Source: Gaeumannomyces sp. JS-464 (taxonomy: Eukaryota > Ascomycota > Sordariomycetes > Magnaporthales > Magnaporthaceae). Taken from it: a stretch of 64,000 nt of DNA. The notes under the pieces are model-generated. The model was not told where the DNA came from, did no database searches, and saw only the letters and a list, made by a program, of their open reading frames with translations. The position numbers were made by a program, and so were the translations under genes. Positions 36,820-46,915 of this stretch are shown in pieces. The stretch covers positions 1,240,001-1,304,000 of the forward strand of contig NGZR01000001.1 of assembly GCA_002197995.1 (NCBI GenBank). Reading direction: 5' to 3'. The number at the start of each line of letters is the position of its first letter. The first letter of the stretch is position 1.

Positions 36820-38200
36820 GGCTGACTGGGGGGATGAGACGCGAGGGGCGAGTGTGTTTGTGTCCCCTGACGTGTCCAGATGAGGCGGCTGGCTGGCTGA
36901 GAGGGCTTGACGAGAAGGAGAAGCCGAAAGAAGCTGGTATAGGCTGTAACATCCCGGCAAACAGCCTGTTCGCCGTCTCTCGTGGGATAGAAGTGCCAGG
37001 GAAGCGGGAGGTTTTATGGTGCGAAGGAGATCCCATGTTAAGCTCCCGCTTAGGTTGGCCCCGGGCCGCTGGTTGCTTATTCGAGGGCTGCATTTGGAGG
37101 ACCAAGAGATGAACTCTGAGCTGGGCTGATCGGGCACGCTGGGCGGCAGCATCTGGCTGTCGAGTTGACGGCGGCCGCAAAAAGAGACTCAGGGGTGGCC
37201 GTGAATTTGCAGGATGCAGACGCAGGCAAAAATAGAGACGAAGAGCCGGGCCGAGCTCTGTTTCGGGATCGGCAGCGCATGCGGGATCCGGAATAAGATG
37301 CCAAGTAAACTTTCGACGCGCAGCAAAAGCTAAAGGCTTCAATCTTTGCATCTGGGGTCCAGTGCCAAACACAGCGCGCTGGCAAGGCCAGACCGTTCGA
37401 GCAGGCAAGTCTGAGTATACCGCACACAGCTCCAGAAGGCAAGCCTGGATAAATCGTCCATAGCTCCAGAGACGAGTCTGGGTAGATCGCCCACAGCTCC
37501 AAGGTCAAGGGGGCTGGCTTTGCAGGTCAGGCCGCTGTCCAGCGAGAGATGGAGGGCGTTCATGGCAACATACCAGTGTGGCTATGGCGCCCTCCTGGGC
37601 CAAGACCTCTATAAACAGATGTCGGAACTGCCGGGGCGAGAACCCCGCCACGGTGGGCTGGGCTCGCCCCATGGCCGCCTCGCGGTTTTGATCTATCCAC
37701 CACAGCATTGAATACAGAGCCCGATTAGTTATAGTGAACGGGTTTTAATGTGGCGGTATGTTGCTTACCACCGCAGTGCGAAATATCCGCATCGTGAACC
37801 ATGTTTGTAGCCACTTGGTCCCATCTTTGCCGTTATCGACAGAGACCTGACGCCCCCCAGGACTTGACGTCCATGCCGGGTGCGGCTACTCGGCGTCTGC
37901 CTTTGCCATAGGCTCGGTGTCGGCCTCCGCCACCACGAGCTGATGTCCATGCAGGGTACGGCTCGGCCACCGCCACCACGACTGCCTCTAGCTTAGTGCC
38001 GGCACTCGTGGCGGCAGTGGCTATAGTATTGGCGTCAACGGCACAGCAATCAGCCATGGACCTGCTCGAGCAGGTCCTCGTCCATGACGAGTTTCCGTCC
38101 GTGTGGAAGGATTCCGGATCGCTTGGCCGACAATGCGACTTCGTCCCGGACTGTGACACCCATTCGCGCACACATCCTCCACGAAAACAACCCCAGCCCG
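36820..38200. other. Intergenic region upstream of the membrane-protein gene
   Basis: No gene supported. A degenerate direct repeat built on CTGGGTAGATCGCCCACAGCTCC-like units (about 30 bp) appears at 37,405-37,505. Open segments overlap on both strands without domains. Confidence 0.45.
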
Positions 38201-38279
38201 GCGGAAAACAAGACGAAACAACGGCGGCCGCGAGACATCCCTCCTCAAGGGGTCGGCGGTCTACACAACCCCCAAGTCT

Positions 38280-38395
38280 CGGCCCTCGGTGTCCAGCGGG
38301 CTCGTCGGCCGGCTCGTCGAGAAGCAATAGGCGGGGCTGCGGACCAGCGCACGAGCAATGCATAGGCGCTGTGCCTGGCCACCAGACACAGAGCT
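38280..38395 (-). pseudogene. ABC transporter nucleotide-binding domain fragment
   Basis: The minus strand reads VSGGQAQRLCIARALVRS (38,345-38,392), the ABC signature motif and following helix. After a one-base frame change it reads PRLLLLDEP (about 38,310-38,340), the Walker B motif with the catalytic Glu, and then TSPLDTE in the first frame. Only this roughly 115-bp core was seen: no Walker A, no membrane domains. It ends abruptly within other unrelated fragments, so it is a captured or rearranged scrap, not a gene. Confidence 0.7.
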
Positions 38396-38451
38396 GCTGC
38401 AAGTGTCGATCTTTCTTCGTCACCCACGATGACGTGGACGCGTCCGAATTA

Positions 38452-38570
38452 GCGTCCCCCAGGGAACGGCGGCAGCGCACCGATTTGGACCAAGAAGTGG
38501 AAGGTCGCCTGCAGCACATCGATGACATGCCGAAAGTTGTGGTACGGCACGAAGCTATTGTAAGCGGCCC
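38452..38570 (-). pseudogene. Cyclic-nucleotide phosphodiesterase fragment
   Basis: The last 40 codons of an open segment read CRAAYNSFVPYHNFRHVIDV and then LQATFHFLVQIGALPPF. This matches the first metal-binding His motif (YHNFRH) of class I 3',5'-cyclic nucleotide phosphodiesterases. The rest of the catalytic domain (HD motif and beyond) is missing: the frame ends at 38,449 and ABC-transporter sequence follows within 60 bp. It is a fragment. Confidence 0.75.
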
Positions 38571-39105
38571 GGCACGCGATCGGATAGACAACACAAGGGT
38601 AGCCCAAGCAGGCTCCGGCGGCCTCGGTGAGCTCCCTTGCGAGGGCAGAGTACCCAGTCTTGGGCGCCAGGACGGCATGCCAAATCTGTTCAGCCAGATC
38701 CTCCGCTCCGGAGCGGAGACCTCGGCGGGGGAAGTGTATGGAGACACGCATTCGTGCCCGGGTGAAATCGGCGATGGGCGCCAAAGTCGTGGCCCTACGA
38801 CTTGGAACGGCTTTTTGCGCACTTTTTGCTGCATGTCCGCCTGCCCCCCCGCCCCCGTGAAGGCGGCGTTCTCCAAAGCTTGTCGAGCTTTTCTCAGCCG
38901 GAAGACTGGCTTCGCCTCGACGAAGGCCTTGCCAGGCCAGGATGCTCATGGCAAGAAGCCACTGCCTAGCCGCTCGAGGGCGCCCGGCCCCGTCTGGGGC
39001 GGCAGCAGTCTCGACGGCAACAGAACAATTGAGTTGTTCTGTCCTCGCCGCCGTCAAGATTGCTCTAGACCTCCACTCGCCCGCTGACCGGTCATATCTC
39101 AGCCC

Positions 39106-39275
39106 CCCGCGGTCGAGTCGGTGCTGGTCGCGGGATCCCACCCAGACAGAGATCCCACCCCGACGTCGAGTCGGTGCTGGTTGAAGGATCCCAACCCCCG
39201 ACCTCGAGTCGGTGTTGGTCGAGAGATCCCAACCCCGACGTCGCGTCGGTGCTGGTCGAGGGACCCCGACCCTCC
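39106..39275. repeat. Minisatellite of about 38-bp units
   Basis: Four to five degenerate copies of a unit containing GAGTCGGTGCTGGTCGA then GGGATCCCA-CCCGACGTC. It starts exactly where the enoyl-reductase-like fragment loses its coding pattern. Confidence 0.8.
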
Positions 39276-39553
39276 TTGAAGAAGGCTTTGCCAAAGGTCA
39301 CTGGCAAGGGGGTAGACATCTGCTCAGCACAACATTCGAAGTTTGCCGCAATATGATGGCGCGTAGAGCTGAAAATTACATCGGCACCATCCCCATTAGT
39401 ACGGCGCTGGACCGCGGACACAAGATAGCTGTCCTCGTTCAGGATCATATCGTCTGCCATATGTAGTTTCTCATGGACGACCTGCCGTTGTTCCTCGCTC
39501 GAAACCACCGCAAGCACGACAGCGCCCTTCTTCCGCAAGTCAGCGACTTGGGG
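39270..39553 (-). pseudogene. Enoyl-reductase-like fragment (polyketide synthase type)
   Basis: The minus-strand frame gives a nucleotide-binding stretch AVVLAVVSSEEQRQVVHEKL, then MADDMILNEDSYLVSAVQRR, then TNGDGADVIFSS. The order (cofactor-fold strand, IFSSRD-like step, TNG-GVDVVLNS-like step) is that of medium-chain reductase domains in fungal highly reducing polyketide synthases. Only about 90 residues are present, followed directly by the minisatellite. No other synthase domain was found nearby, so it is a fragment. Confidence 0.6.
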
Positions 39554-39559
39554 GGGAGG

Positions 39560-41587
39560 GGGCCTCTTGCCATGACACAGCCAGCGGATGAGAGAGGCTT
39601 GGCACAGGCTGGGCAAGTCTATGTGTGTGGCGTCCTCATCGATATTGCTTGGCCCATGGCTGGAAATGAGCTGGGTGCTTATCGGAAGGGCGAGACGGCA
39701 TTGATCCGGTTGTAAAAGACCACCCCCACCTAGGTCATAAGTTGATCAGTTCGGGAGGCACCTTTTTTTGGGGCGAAGGTTCACCCACGACCTGGGCGGT
39801 GGGTCGTGGGTCGGCCGGGTCGAGAAGCATCCTTATTCTGGACAAAGGATTGTCACCAACGACCTCCGTGGTGGGTTGGCCTGGTCTGGGAGCCACCCAT
39901 CGCCCAGGTGGTGAGTTGGTCTGGTGCCTTAGACGGGGGTCACCCAACACCTAGGTGGTAACTTGATCTAGGGGGACCACCGTTATTTTGGAAGGAGGGC
40001 CACCCGCCATATACGTGGCAAGCTGGTCTGCACTCGTCCACATATGTGGTGGCCTGGTCTCTGGTTGCACAACCATCTTGCTGGTCGGGGGCGACACTCG
40101 CATATGGTCTGAGCTGGTCCTCGGCTGGGCTGCCCTTAGGACAGTTAGGGACCGAGAGACGACTTCGAGTGGCGCCGACGGTCCAAGTGGCAACGTGCGC
40201 AGTGATCTTCCACAATAGCCCTTAGCCATCAGGGGGTTGAGATTGCCGACGTGACAGCTGCCACTGCGGTGACCCATATGGGTGGCAAGGCAACCCACGA
40301 CGATGGCTTGGGCTCAAGACGACTGCCAACGCCGCTGCAATCACTTTCGGGCTTGGGCTGGCCCCATCCCCCGACTGTCTAGTTTGCTGCTTGGTCAAGT
40401 TTCCCGCGCGCCCAAAAGGAGTGCGCTGGCCTTGGCAAGACCTTGGTGGATCTCGATGCTCGAAGACTTAACCGCGATCTCATGCGAGAAGCCCGGGCTC
40501 CGTAGCGGATCCAATAGAGGCTGGGGCTGATACGACTCCTGGACTCGATGGGGGCAGAGTGCCGTCTTGGCTGGGAATCGGCACGATGGCTAGCGCCACC
40601 ACAATCCGAGAAAGGCGGCTGCTGTCTTTTCGGCTCTAGGATAGTCGACTGTCTGCCTGTCATTAGCACCTTTTTCTGTGCCAAGGGTTCTAGACATGTG
40701 TCTCCAGGTACGGAGGGGGACCGTCTTCTATCGGGGGCCTGCTTACGCCTCTTATACTGCGAGCGCCAGCCCCGAACGAGGGAGCATTGCAGGCTGTGCT
40801 TCTAGGCGCGAGGCCAATGGCTCATTGCCGACGATCTTGCACTGCATGTGCTCGGGGTCGGGAACGCTCTGTCATTCCCCCTCGACTAGCATGGTTTCGT
40901 TGTTAGCCCCCGGTCTCAACAGTCGGCTCAGAAATGTGACACTGGCTACCGGAGACTTCGTAACCCGCTGTCCTTTGGGGTTGGGGCATCGGATGGGCCT
41001 TTGTGCCATGCTTGGCTACCCTTGGCGATCGAGGGGATCGAGGGGATTAGGTGTTGGGGGGTTGGGGGTGACCTACTTTGGCTAATGCACAGGGGGAATC
41101 CGTCTGTCTTGTCCCCATTGAGCACACGTGCCGTAGCATGAGCAGCTCCAGGGGTTTGCCGCCGCCATGAGCCGCCTTGACCGAGGTGTGTCTCCTACGA
41201 GGCTGCATAACGGTTCACGCGGCGACGGACACTGGACAGTGCTCCCCCGCCCGCCCACTCGGCTGCACATCGGCACGCCATGGCAGAGTCTGTGCTGGCC
41301 GAGGGATCCTGGGATGCTCATGGATGCTGGGCAGGGTGGCCGTGGCGTAATACCCCGGCGGGGACCGAGGGCCGCGCTTCGGCAAGGGTGATGGCGTAAT
41401 GGTCATCAGCGACCCGCCTTGAAACACGGATCGAGGAGTCAAGCACTAGTGCGAGTGTTTGGCTGTAGATCTGCAGACTCCTCCCCATTTGGCAGAGCAT
41501 GGTTAGTTCCTCACTACACTCGAGGGGGATGTGGAGGAATCAGCCACTGACCTGTAGGCTTACAGATGGCCTCGAGAGAGATATTGC
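39560..41587. other. Repeat-rich intergenic region
   Basis: No gene supported. The left part (39,720-40,130) is a degenerate tandem repeat listed separately. Short segments with CGGCTGCAC and GAGGCTGCA occur near 41,200-41,270. Nothing else is recognisable. Confidence 0.45.
39720..40130. repeat. Degenerate tandem repeat with palindromic cores
   Basis: About seven diverged units of 50-60 bp, each with a CACC-x-AGGTGG-like palindrome followed by (A/G)(G/A)TTGGTCTGG. Cores seen: ACCTGGGCGGTGGG, ACCTCCGTGGTGGG, GCCCAGGTGGTGAG, ACCTAGGTGGTAAC, TATACGTGGCAAGC and ACATATGTGGTGGC. Confidence 0.7.
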
Positions 41588-42283
41588 TTGGTTGGCTGGT
41601 GTTGGTGTTTATGTTTGGGTGCCCGACACGGGCCAGTTGTTGCTTGGTTGGCCCGTGTCGGGCGACCGATGAGCCCGGCTAGAGCTGTCTCTAGTGCAGA
41701 TCTCGGTGAGAGCAGCAAAGACTTCAATGAGAACTTGAAGAACCAAAATTGGGAAAGGTTCCATGTGAACAGCAGTTGGATGTGGGTTAGCCCTCGACGA
41801 AGGTGTGCTTGGCAGAACAGCCTCTTGGGTCCAGAGCTCAGCAGAGGCTTTGGTGTAGCTGGTGGCGAAGTCGTCTTCAGCCCAGGGCTGTACAGACGCG
41901 TTGTTGTGACTGGGACGGAAAATGGCCTGATGGAAGTTGTCGAATTAGCAGTGGATTCGTCCAAGGGCCATCTGGGCCTGGAGGAACAGGCATTGTTCCA
42001 TGCTTCCAGCCTCGTTAAAGGATGCTATGGAAGCCACGACGGGAGCCAGACAAGCGCCAGGACAGGAAGTTACTTACTTCTTTGCCGCCGCCAGGTGGTG
42101 GTCTCGAACAGCCGCGTTGGAAGAGAGTATGTGGAGGAAGGACTACTCGATCTTTCTGTTAGGATTGTAGACCTAGGAGAGGGCGATGGTGCGCAGATGG
42201 ACATACCTGCTCTTCGCGGTGTTGGCACACGCTGGAGTGCATCTCGCCGTAGCTGCGTCTCGCTCGGTCCTTGCCGTGATTGA
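41588..42283 (+). CDS. Hypothetical open reading frame
   Basis: A 231-codon frame without recognisable domains. The N-terminal part is Trp/Cys-rich; the later part has SRVGREYVEEGLLDLSVR and a short acidic IVDLGEGDGAQMD. It lies in a gene-poor, repeat-rich stretch. It may be chance, a gene fragment or the antisense of one. I would not trust it without transcript evidence. Confidence 0.2.
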   Translation: MVGWCWCLCLGARHGPVVAWLARVGRPMSPARAVSSADLGESSKDFNENLKNQNWERFHVNSSWMWVSPRRRCAWQNSLLGPELSRGFGVAGGEVVFSPGLYRRVVVTGTENGLMEVVELAVDSSKGHLGLEEQALFHASSLVKGCYGSHDGSQTSARTGSYLLLCRRQVVVSNSRVGREYVEEGLLDLSVRIVDLGEGDGAQMDIPALRGVGTRWSASRRSCVSLGPCRD

Positions 42284-43404
42284 TAGGGGGCGATGCTCTC
42301 GCTGTCTGTCTTGTGCTGAGAGGCTGCTTCTAGTTACGCGGCTGGACTAGCCGGACTGGCTGGGCTGGTTGCACTGGTCGGAGGACGGATTGGCAGTGCT
42401 GGTTAGAGATGGAGGTTTGTTAGAGACAAAGCTACGTAGGTAGGGACCTACCTACCTAGGTAGTTAGACTGCCGGGCTGGCAAGCTTGGTTAGAGAGACT
42501 GGGCTCACTGGGAAGGCGAGCTCGACGCAAGCGTTCTTTCTTTGGATGGGATCTTAGTGTAGGTGTTCTTCCTGGCGAGTGTGTGCGTCAGCTCTCTCGG
42601 TCTTTGGAGTGTCCTTGGGTGCAAAGGACAGGGGCAGATTCCTATACTCGTAAGTACCATCTAGAGGAAGGCAAGTCCAGCCTCGACCAGAGTCTGGTGC
42701 GTAGGCAGGTACCTAGGTACTTTTTTTGTTGAGTTCTTGCACGCTGTGTGGTAGATTCTTTCTTGGTTGGGGTTTTCTGGAGTCACGGGAGCTCGGCAGA
42801 AGCGGTCAGAATTTCGTAGGCAGGCAGCTCTCACGTCTCAGTGGTGGAACCGAGCCGCCACTTGGAAGACAGGAGGTCGCGTTCTCACTACCAGCCCAGT
42901 GTCAAGCCTAACAGCCCAGGTGCCCAACAAACTAAGCCAGCCCTAAGTCAGCAGGCTCGATCAATACCACAGACTCTTGGGTACTCCCTTGGTACCTAGG
43001 TACCTAATCAGGCCTGCCTATTCCCAACATTCCTTTACCGGTAGACTCCTCGACAGCATCCTTGCCAACTTCCCAGTGCCAGCTACGACGACTCCAAAGG
43101 GAAGTAGGATGTACCCCCGTCCCCTCGCCGATGCGAAGAAGGACGGGGCAGCCAAGCTACGTGCGTCAAGGTCAAGCTTTTCATATGCTCTCTGTTGAGC
43201 CCAACAAGCAGCTGCCAGATTAGGTCAGTCCATCTCCAACTACTCTCTCCCATTGGTCTCCAAGAAGGATTCCCAGCCTCCCAAGCGGCAAGAGAACACG
43301 AAGTCTCCAAAAGCAAGTCAGAGCCAAGAAGCCGCAAGCAGACTCCCGCCTTTGCTCTTTCCTCTTGCCTTTCCTCTTCCTTGCCCCTCCCTTCCTCTAT
43401 CTTT
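42284..43404. other. Intergenic region with TAGGTA palindromes
   Basis: Nothing coding. Palindromic clusters built on CCTACCTAGGTAG (42,445-42,466) and GGTACCTAGGTAC (42,707-42,720 and 42,989-43,003) are present. Confidence 0.5.
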
Positions 43405-43521
43405 CCTTTTTCCTTTTGTTTTTCCTTTTGTTTTTCCTTTTGTTTTTCCTTTTGTTTTTCCTTTTGTTTTTCCTTTTGTTTTTCCTTTTGTTTTTCCTTT
43501 TGTTTTTCCTTTTGTTTTTCC
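43405..43521. repeat. 12-bp minisatellite
   Basis: About nine nearly perfect copies of CCTTTTGTTTTT. Its translations (Phe/Cys repeats or Lys/Gly/Glu repeats) create spurious open frames on both strands. Confidence 0.95.
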
Positions 43522-44354
43522 TCCTGTCCTTCCTCTTGCCGCCTGCATGTCCTTTTTCCTCTTGTTCTTCCCACTCCTCTTCCCTCCCACCCTTCCTCCT
43601 CTCAACTGTTTCCCTTCCCTCGACCGTTTCCCTCCCCTCCAGAAGAAACGCACTTCACTTCCCATCTTCCTCCCAATCGAATAGGTACCAAAGCCCAGAG
43701 TCCCGACGGCAAGCTGCGGGAACGGAAACGAAGAGCTGACTCTAACTCCACGGAACGAGGCAGCATACTGGCATCGAAGAAACATGGAAGCTCGTCGCCG
43801 AGAGCAGGCTGCGAGCGACCCAGGCCCATCCTCCAGCCGCCTGGATCTGGGCAGCACGGGAGGGGGGATGACCGCCCGCTCGGCAGAAGCCCTGAGAGAG
43901 ACTGGATCTGGCCAGCCAGCAACCGCGCCGCCATCTAACTCACGGTATGTTGTACTCAGCCCTGGACATGGTACAAACTGGGCTTGCACAAGCTGACCCT
44001 GGCGGTGGGACAGATGGATCTGGGAAGAGAATGGCACCGAGTCTGTAAGACGAAGCAAGCAAGGCCGGCGGCGCCGATACATCCTGACGAGGCCCTCGGC
44101 GCCCCAACCGTGGAGCGGCCAAGGAGGGCAAAGAGTCACGGTCACTCTTTATGCCGGGTGCCATTGTGTGTCTCCTCCTTGCTGCTTCTTGGGCTCGCCA
44201 CAGACATTCTCATCATGTGGACGGAGCCCACCAATGGGGTGGACATGGCCCTGAACTTCCAGGAGGCCGACGGAGCCGCCGAGATGCGGTTAAAGTTGGT
44301 GATGAGGAAAAGGAAAGCCGAAGGCTGTTGTCGCCGAGCGAGACCAACAGGTCT

Positions 44355-44508
44355 TTTTTTGTCAAGCAAGTACCAGATGGTCGAGTGGCGCACCTCCATC
44401 TATGGGAGATCCCTCGACCGGGGGGACAACCTGGCGGCGTGGGTGGTGGACCACAAGCTCTTCTCGCACAACGTGCGCTGGCTCATCCAGGCCGGCCGGG
44501 CTGCTTGA
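44355..44508 (+). pseudogene. AMP deaminase exon fragment
   Basis: The frame reads [32 protein letters not shown] and [11 protein letters not shown]. This is the conserved YQ--E-R-SIYGRS--EW--LA-WVV---L-S-NVRWLIQ block of AMP deaminase, the purine-salvage enzyme that makes IMP. The Glu-Trp usually found after SLD is RG here. The block ends after WLIQ with a stop 4 codons later, and no flanking AMP deaminase sequence was found within several kilobases. It is a duplicated scrap, most likely non-functional. Confidence 0.75.
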
Positions 44509-45338
44509 GACCGCCATCGCGTTGGGGCGTGATCTTGCCCAAGGACAAGCAGCGACAGGTTCTTTCGCTGCCCTCCAGCAGCAGCACATCAGCAGCTGCG
44601 TCCCCCTTCGGTGACGTTTTATTCGTCAAGGTGCGTTCCCCTGCGACTCTGGCGCTTGTCTTGCCAGCCCCCTTTGGGTGCATGCCGCGATTTGGTCTAA
44701 CATTTCGTTTCGATATTAACAGAGGGTGGCATTCACTATAGGATGCGTATATAAATGCCAGTTTACGCTGGTCGTCATCCCGATGTGACGTCCCACAAGG
44801 GATACCGGGAGTCCTCAACCGGTATGCTCTGCTGCTGAGAGCCCGATGCCAGCTCCTCCTCCGAAGATTCAGAGGACGCATCCAGAGTCCCCATCTTCTA
44901 CATGTCTGGCACCGAGGGCAGCCTTTCAACAAAGTCACGTCTCAGCAGACCGGGGGGAGAGAGGGGGGGACGGTGGCAAAGACGGACGGTCGCCATATGC
45001 CTGGGCCACAGCATCCTGGAGATGGCAAGACTTTCAGCCGACCTGGTGTTTGGCTGGTGCGCTTCCGGCACGCCACACGCGGTTGCAGCAGTTGAAAGAC
45101 CGAAACGCACACCAACAGCTCCTACAGAGCTTGTGCGACCCCGTCCCCCGCCCCCGCCGCACATATGCCCTGGGTCGGCCTCTGGGGACAGAAGCAGCCT
45201 GGGGCAGGCGGGCGGAGCTCGCCGGCACGTATGGCACCGCCGGCTTCACCGCCGTCTTCGGCACCGCCGGCCTCATGAGCCCTGGCTCGGCACTGCAGGG
45301 CTCATGAGGTCCGGCTCGGCACGGCCAAGCTCGTAAGG

Positions 45339-45523
45339 CCGCCCTGGCTGCCGATGAGGACCAGATCGTTGGCGACTCCTCTGACGAGGAGCACGCGGCG
45401 CCCTTCCAAGTCGGCTTCGAGTGCGACAGCTGCCTTTCCAAGAGCAAGACCACCGGCCAAGTCGTTTGCGGGAAGCACCGCCCCGGTCAGGCCTGCGATC
45501 GCTGCCCTCGCGGCCGGCCCTGA
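45339..45523 (+). pseudogene. Small acidic, Cys-rich coding fragment
   Basis: The frame reads ADEDQIVGDSSDEEHAAPF, then FECDSCLSKSKTTGQVVCGK, then CDRCPRGRP and a stop. Two CxxC pairs, an additional Cys, and an acidic lead-in suggest a metal-binding segment. It has no start codon and lies between direct repeats. The last pair resembles the first Cys pair of a Zn2Cys6 cluster but lacks the rest. I cannot identify the parent gene. Confidence 0.3.
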
Positions 45524-45546
45524 TCTTCCTGGAAATGGTACGTCTG

Positions 45547-45823
45547 GCACCGCCGGCTTAGCCGGCTGGGCAGCCATTCAAGGCAAGATGCCGCGCGCCA
45601 GGGACTCCCAGTCCAGATTAAGACGTGGTTACTGACGGCATGCGCCAGCCAGGACCCCGGTGGAACATGAGGAGACGTCGCGGAGGCTCAGACCACATGC
45701 ACGAGCCCTCCTGGGTCGTGAGAATTGTTGGGGGGGATGGGGGGGATAGTAGTGTGGTGACCATACCACGTATGGCACCGCCGGCTTAGCCGGTCGGGCC
45801 GGCATCAAAGGCAAGATGCCGTT
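45547..45823. repeat. Pair of roughly 48-bp direct repeats
   Basis: 45,547-45,595 and 45,775-45,823 share GGCACCGCCGGCTTAGCCGG and, after a short variable part, AAGGCAAGATGCCG. They flank about 180 bp including a G-rich run (45,730-45,748). Confidence 0.75.
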
Positions 45824-46039
45824 GACGGACCCCCCGAGCAACTCGACCTTCACCGTTCCTAATAGGAACCGCTTCGTTTCGAACACCGAGGGGGCCGCTT
45901 CGTCTCAAACACATGTTTCCTTGGATAGCCACACATTGATTTGGATAATCAAGATTCATTTCTGCACTTGGCTAAAACAGTGCTTCCATGGAAAGTGACG
46001 GCAGGCCTTGCTTGCATCGAGGGGGCTCTACGGCCCCAG

Positions 46040-46390
46040 ACCCCCCACCCCGCCCCCGTCGCCAACAGTCGAATTCCCCTTCAGATACTTGACTTCGACG
46101 GCCCACGGGGCAGACTCGGGACAGGCACAATGGGGAGGACTGGAGGTGCGGTAGTTGCTCTGCATCGTTGACTGCTCTTTCTCGTCGACTGAGCCAAGCC
46201 ACGAGAGGATATGGCTTCGGCCGCGGTAGTGCGCAGCCGGCGCAGGCTCCTCCATGGTTGCAAAAGGGGAAAAAGAAAGGGACGCTGACAGCGCGGCGCA
46301 CTGCTTTATGGAGGCCCCGATCAAAGCGCGTTCAGCCGGATGCGGCAGCCGCATGTGTGTGTTGGCTTGGCTTGCAGCGCCGGCGAGCTC
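46040..46390 (-). pseudogene. Truncated 5' copy of a PD-(D/E)XK-like gene
   Basis: It encodes FATMEEPAPAAHYRGRSHIL and SWLGSVDEKEQ, matching the N-terminus of the gene at 62,317-63,886 (FAIMESSLDP... ILSWLGSIDENE). The similarity continues into upstream noncoding DNA: TTGCAAAAGGGGA, GACGCTG, GCAGCCGCA and TGTGTGTTGGCTT occur in the same order at both loci. After about 35 codons the similarity is lost. So a 5' end with its promoter-proximal DNA was duplicated and truncated here. Confidence 0.75.
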
Positions 46391-46915
46391 TCCCTCCTCC
46401 CTTGGACACCGCGCGGCCCCGAGACTAATTCATGCCTTTGGAAAACAACAATAATTGGCTACAACAGCTACCACAGCTCCAGCATCGACGAAAAGGACGC
46501 GACGCGCCAGCTTGTTCGGTTCCCAATCTTTTCGCGATAAATCAGGCCGCCGTTTCCATCCAGCCTTGCGAGCATGAGCCGCACGGCCTGCGCCCTTCTC
46601 CCACGAGCTCAGATACGCACTATTCGCCCCGCTTCATCGACTGATCAGCAGCTCAAGACGCCGGAGCAGGCACGAAACGGACCGGGACGAACGTTGACAG
46701 AAGCTGCGGGACATGTCTGTCGACTGTTGTGTATTTCCTATTTTACGAGCTGCCAGCCGATCAATCAAACATTCTGCCCTGGCCTTCTTTCCTCTTCTCA
46801 TGCAATAGCTTCCCTTCTCCAATTCATTCTTTACAGTGCCGCGCTGAGCCCGACTTTGTGACGTTCCAACCGCGCGGCAATGCCAGGTGCGAGTCAAGTT
46901 CGTGGCGTACCGTCG

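Larger units (their letters stand above)
44509..46039. other. Region with repeats and one Cys-rich coding scrap
   Basis: No complete gene. It holds the Cys-rich fragment at 45,339-45,523 and direct repeats near 45,547 and 45,775, plus related GGCACCGCCGGCTT units near 45,233 and 45,260. Confidence 0.45.

Noticed and set aside
37996..39087. 363-codon plus-strand open frame
   Set aside because: Antisense of the minus-strand phosphodiesterase and ABC-transporter fragments, which carry the recognisable motifs.
43195..43938. Phe/Cys-repeat protein and Lys/Gly-repeat protein on opposite strands
   Set aside because: Both are translations of the 12-bp minisatellite and flanking pyrimidine-rich DNA.
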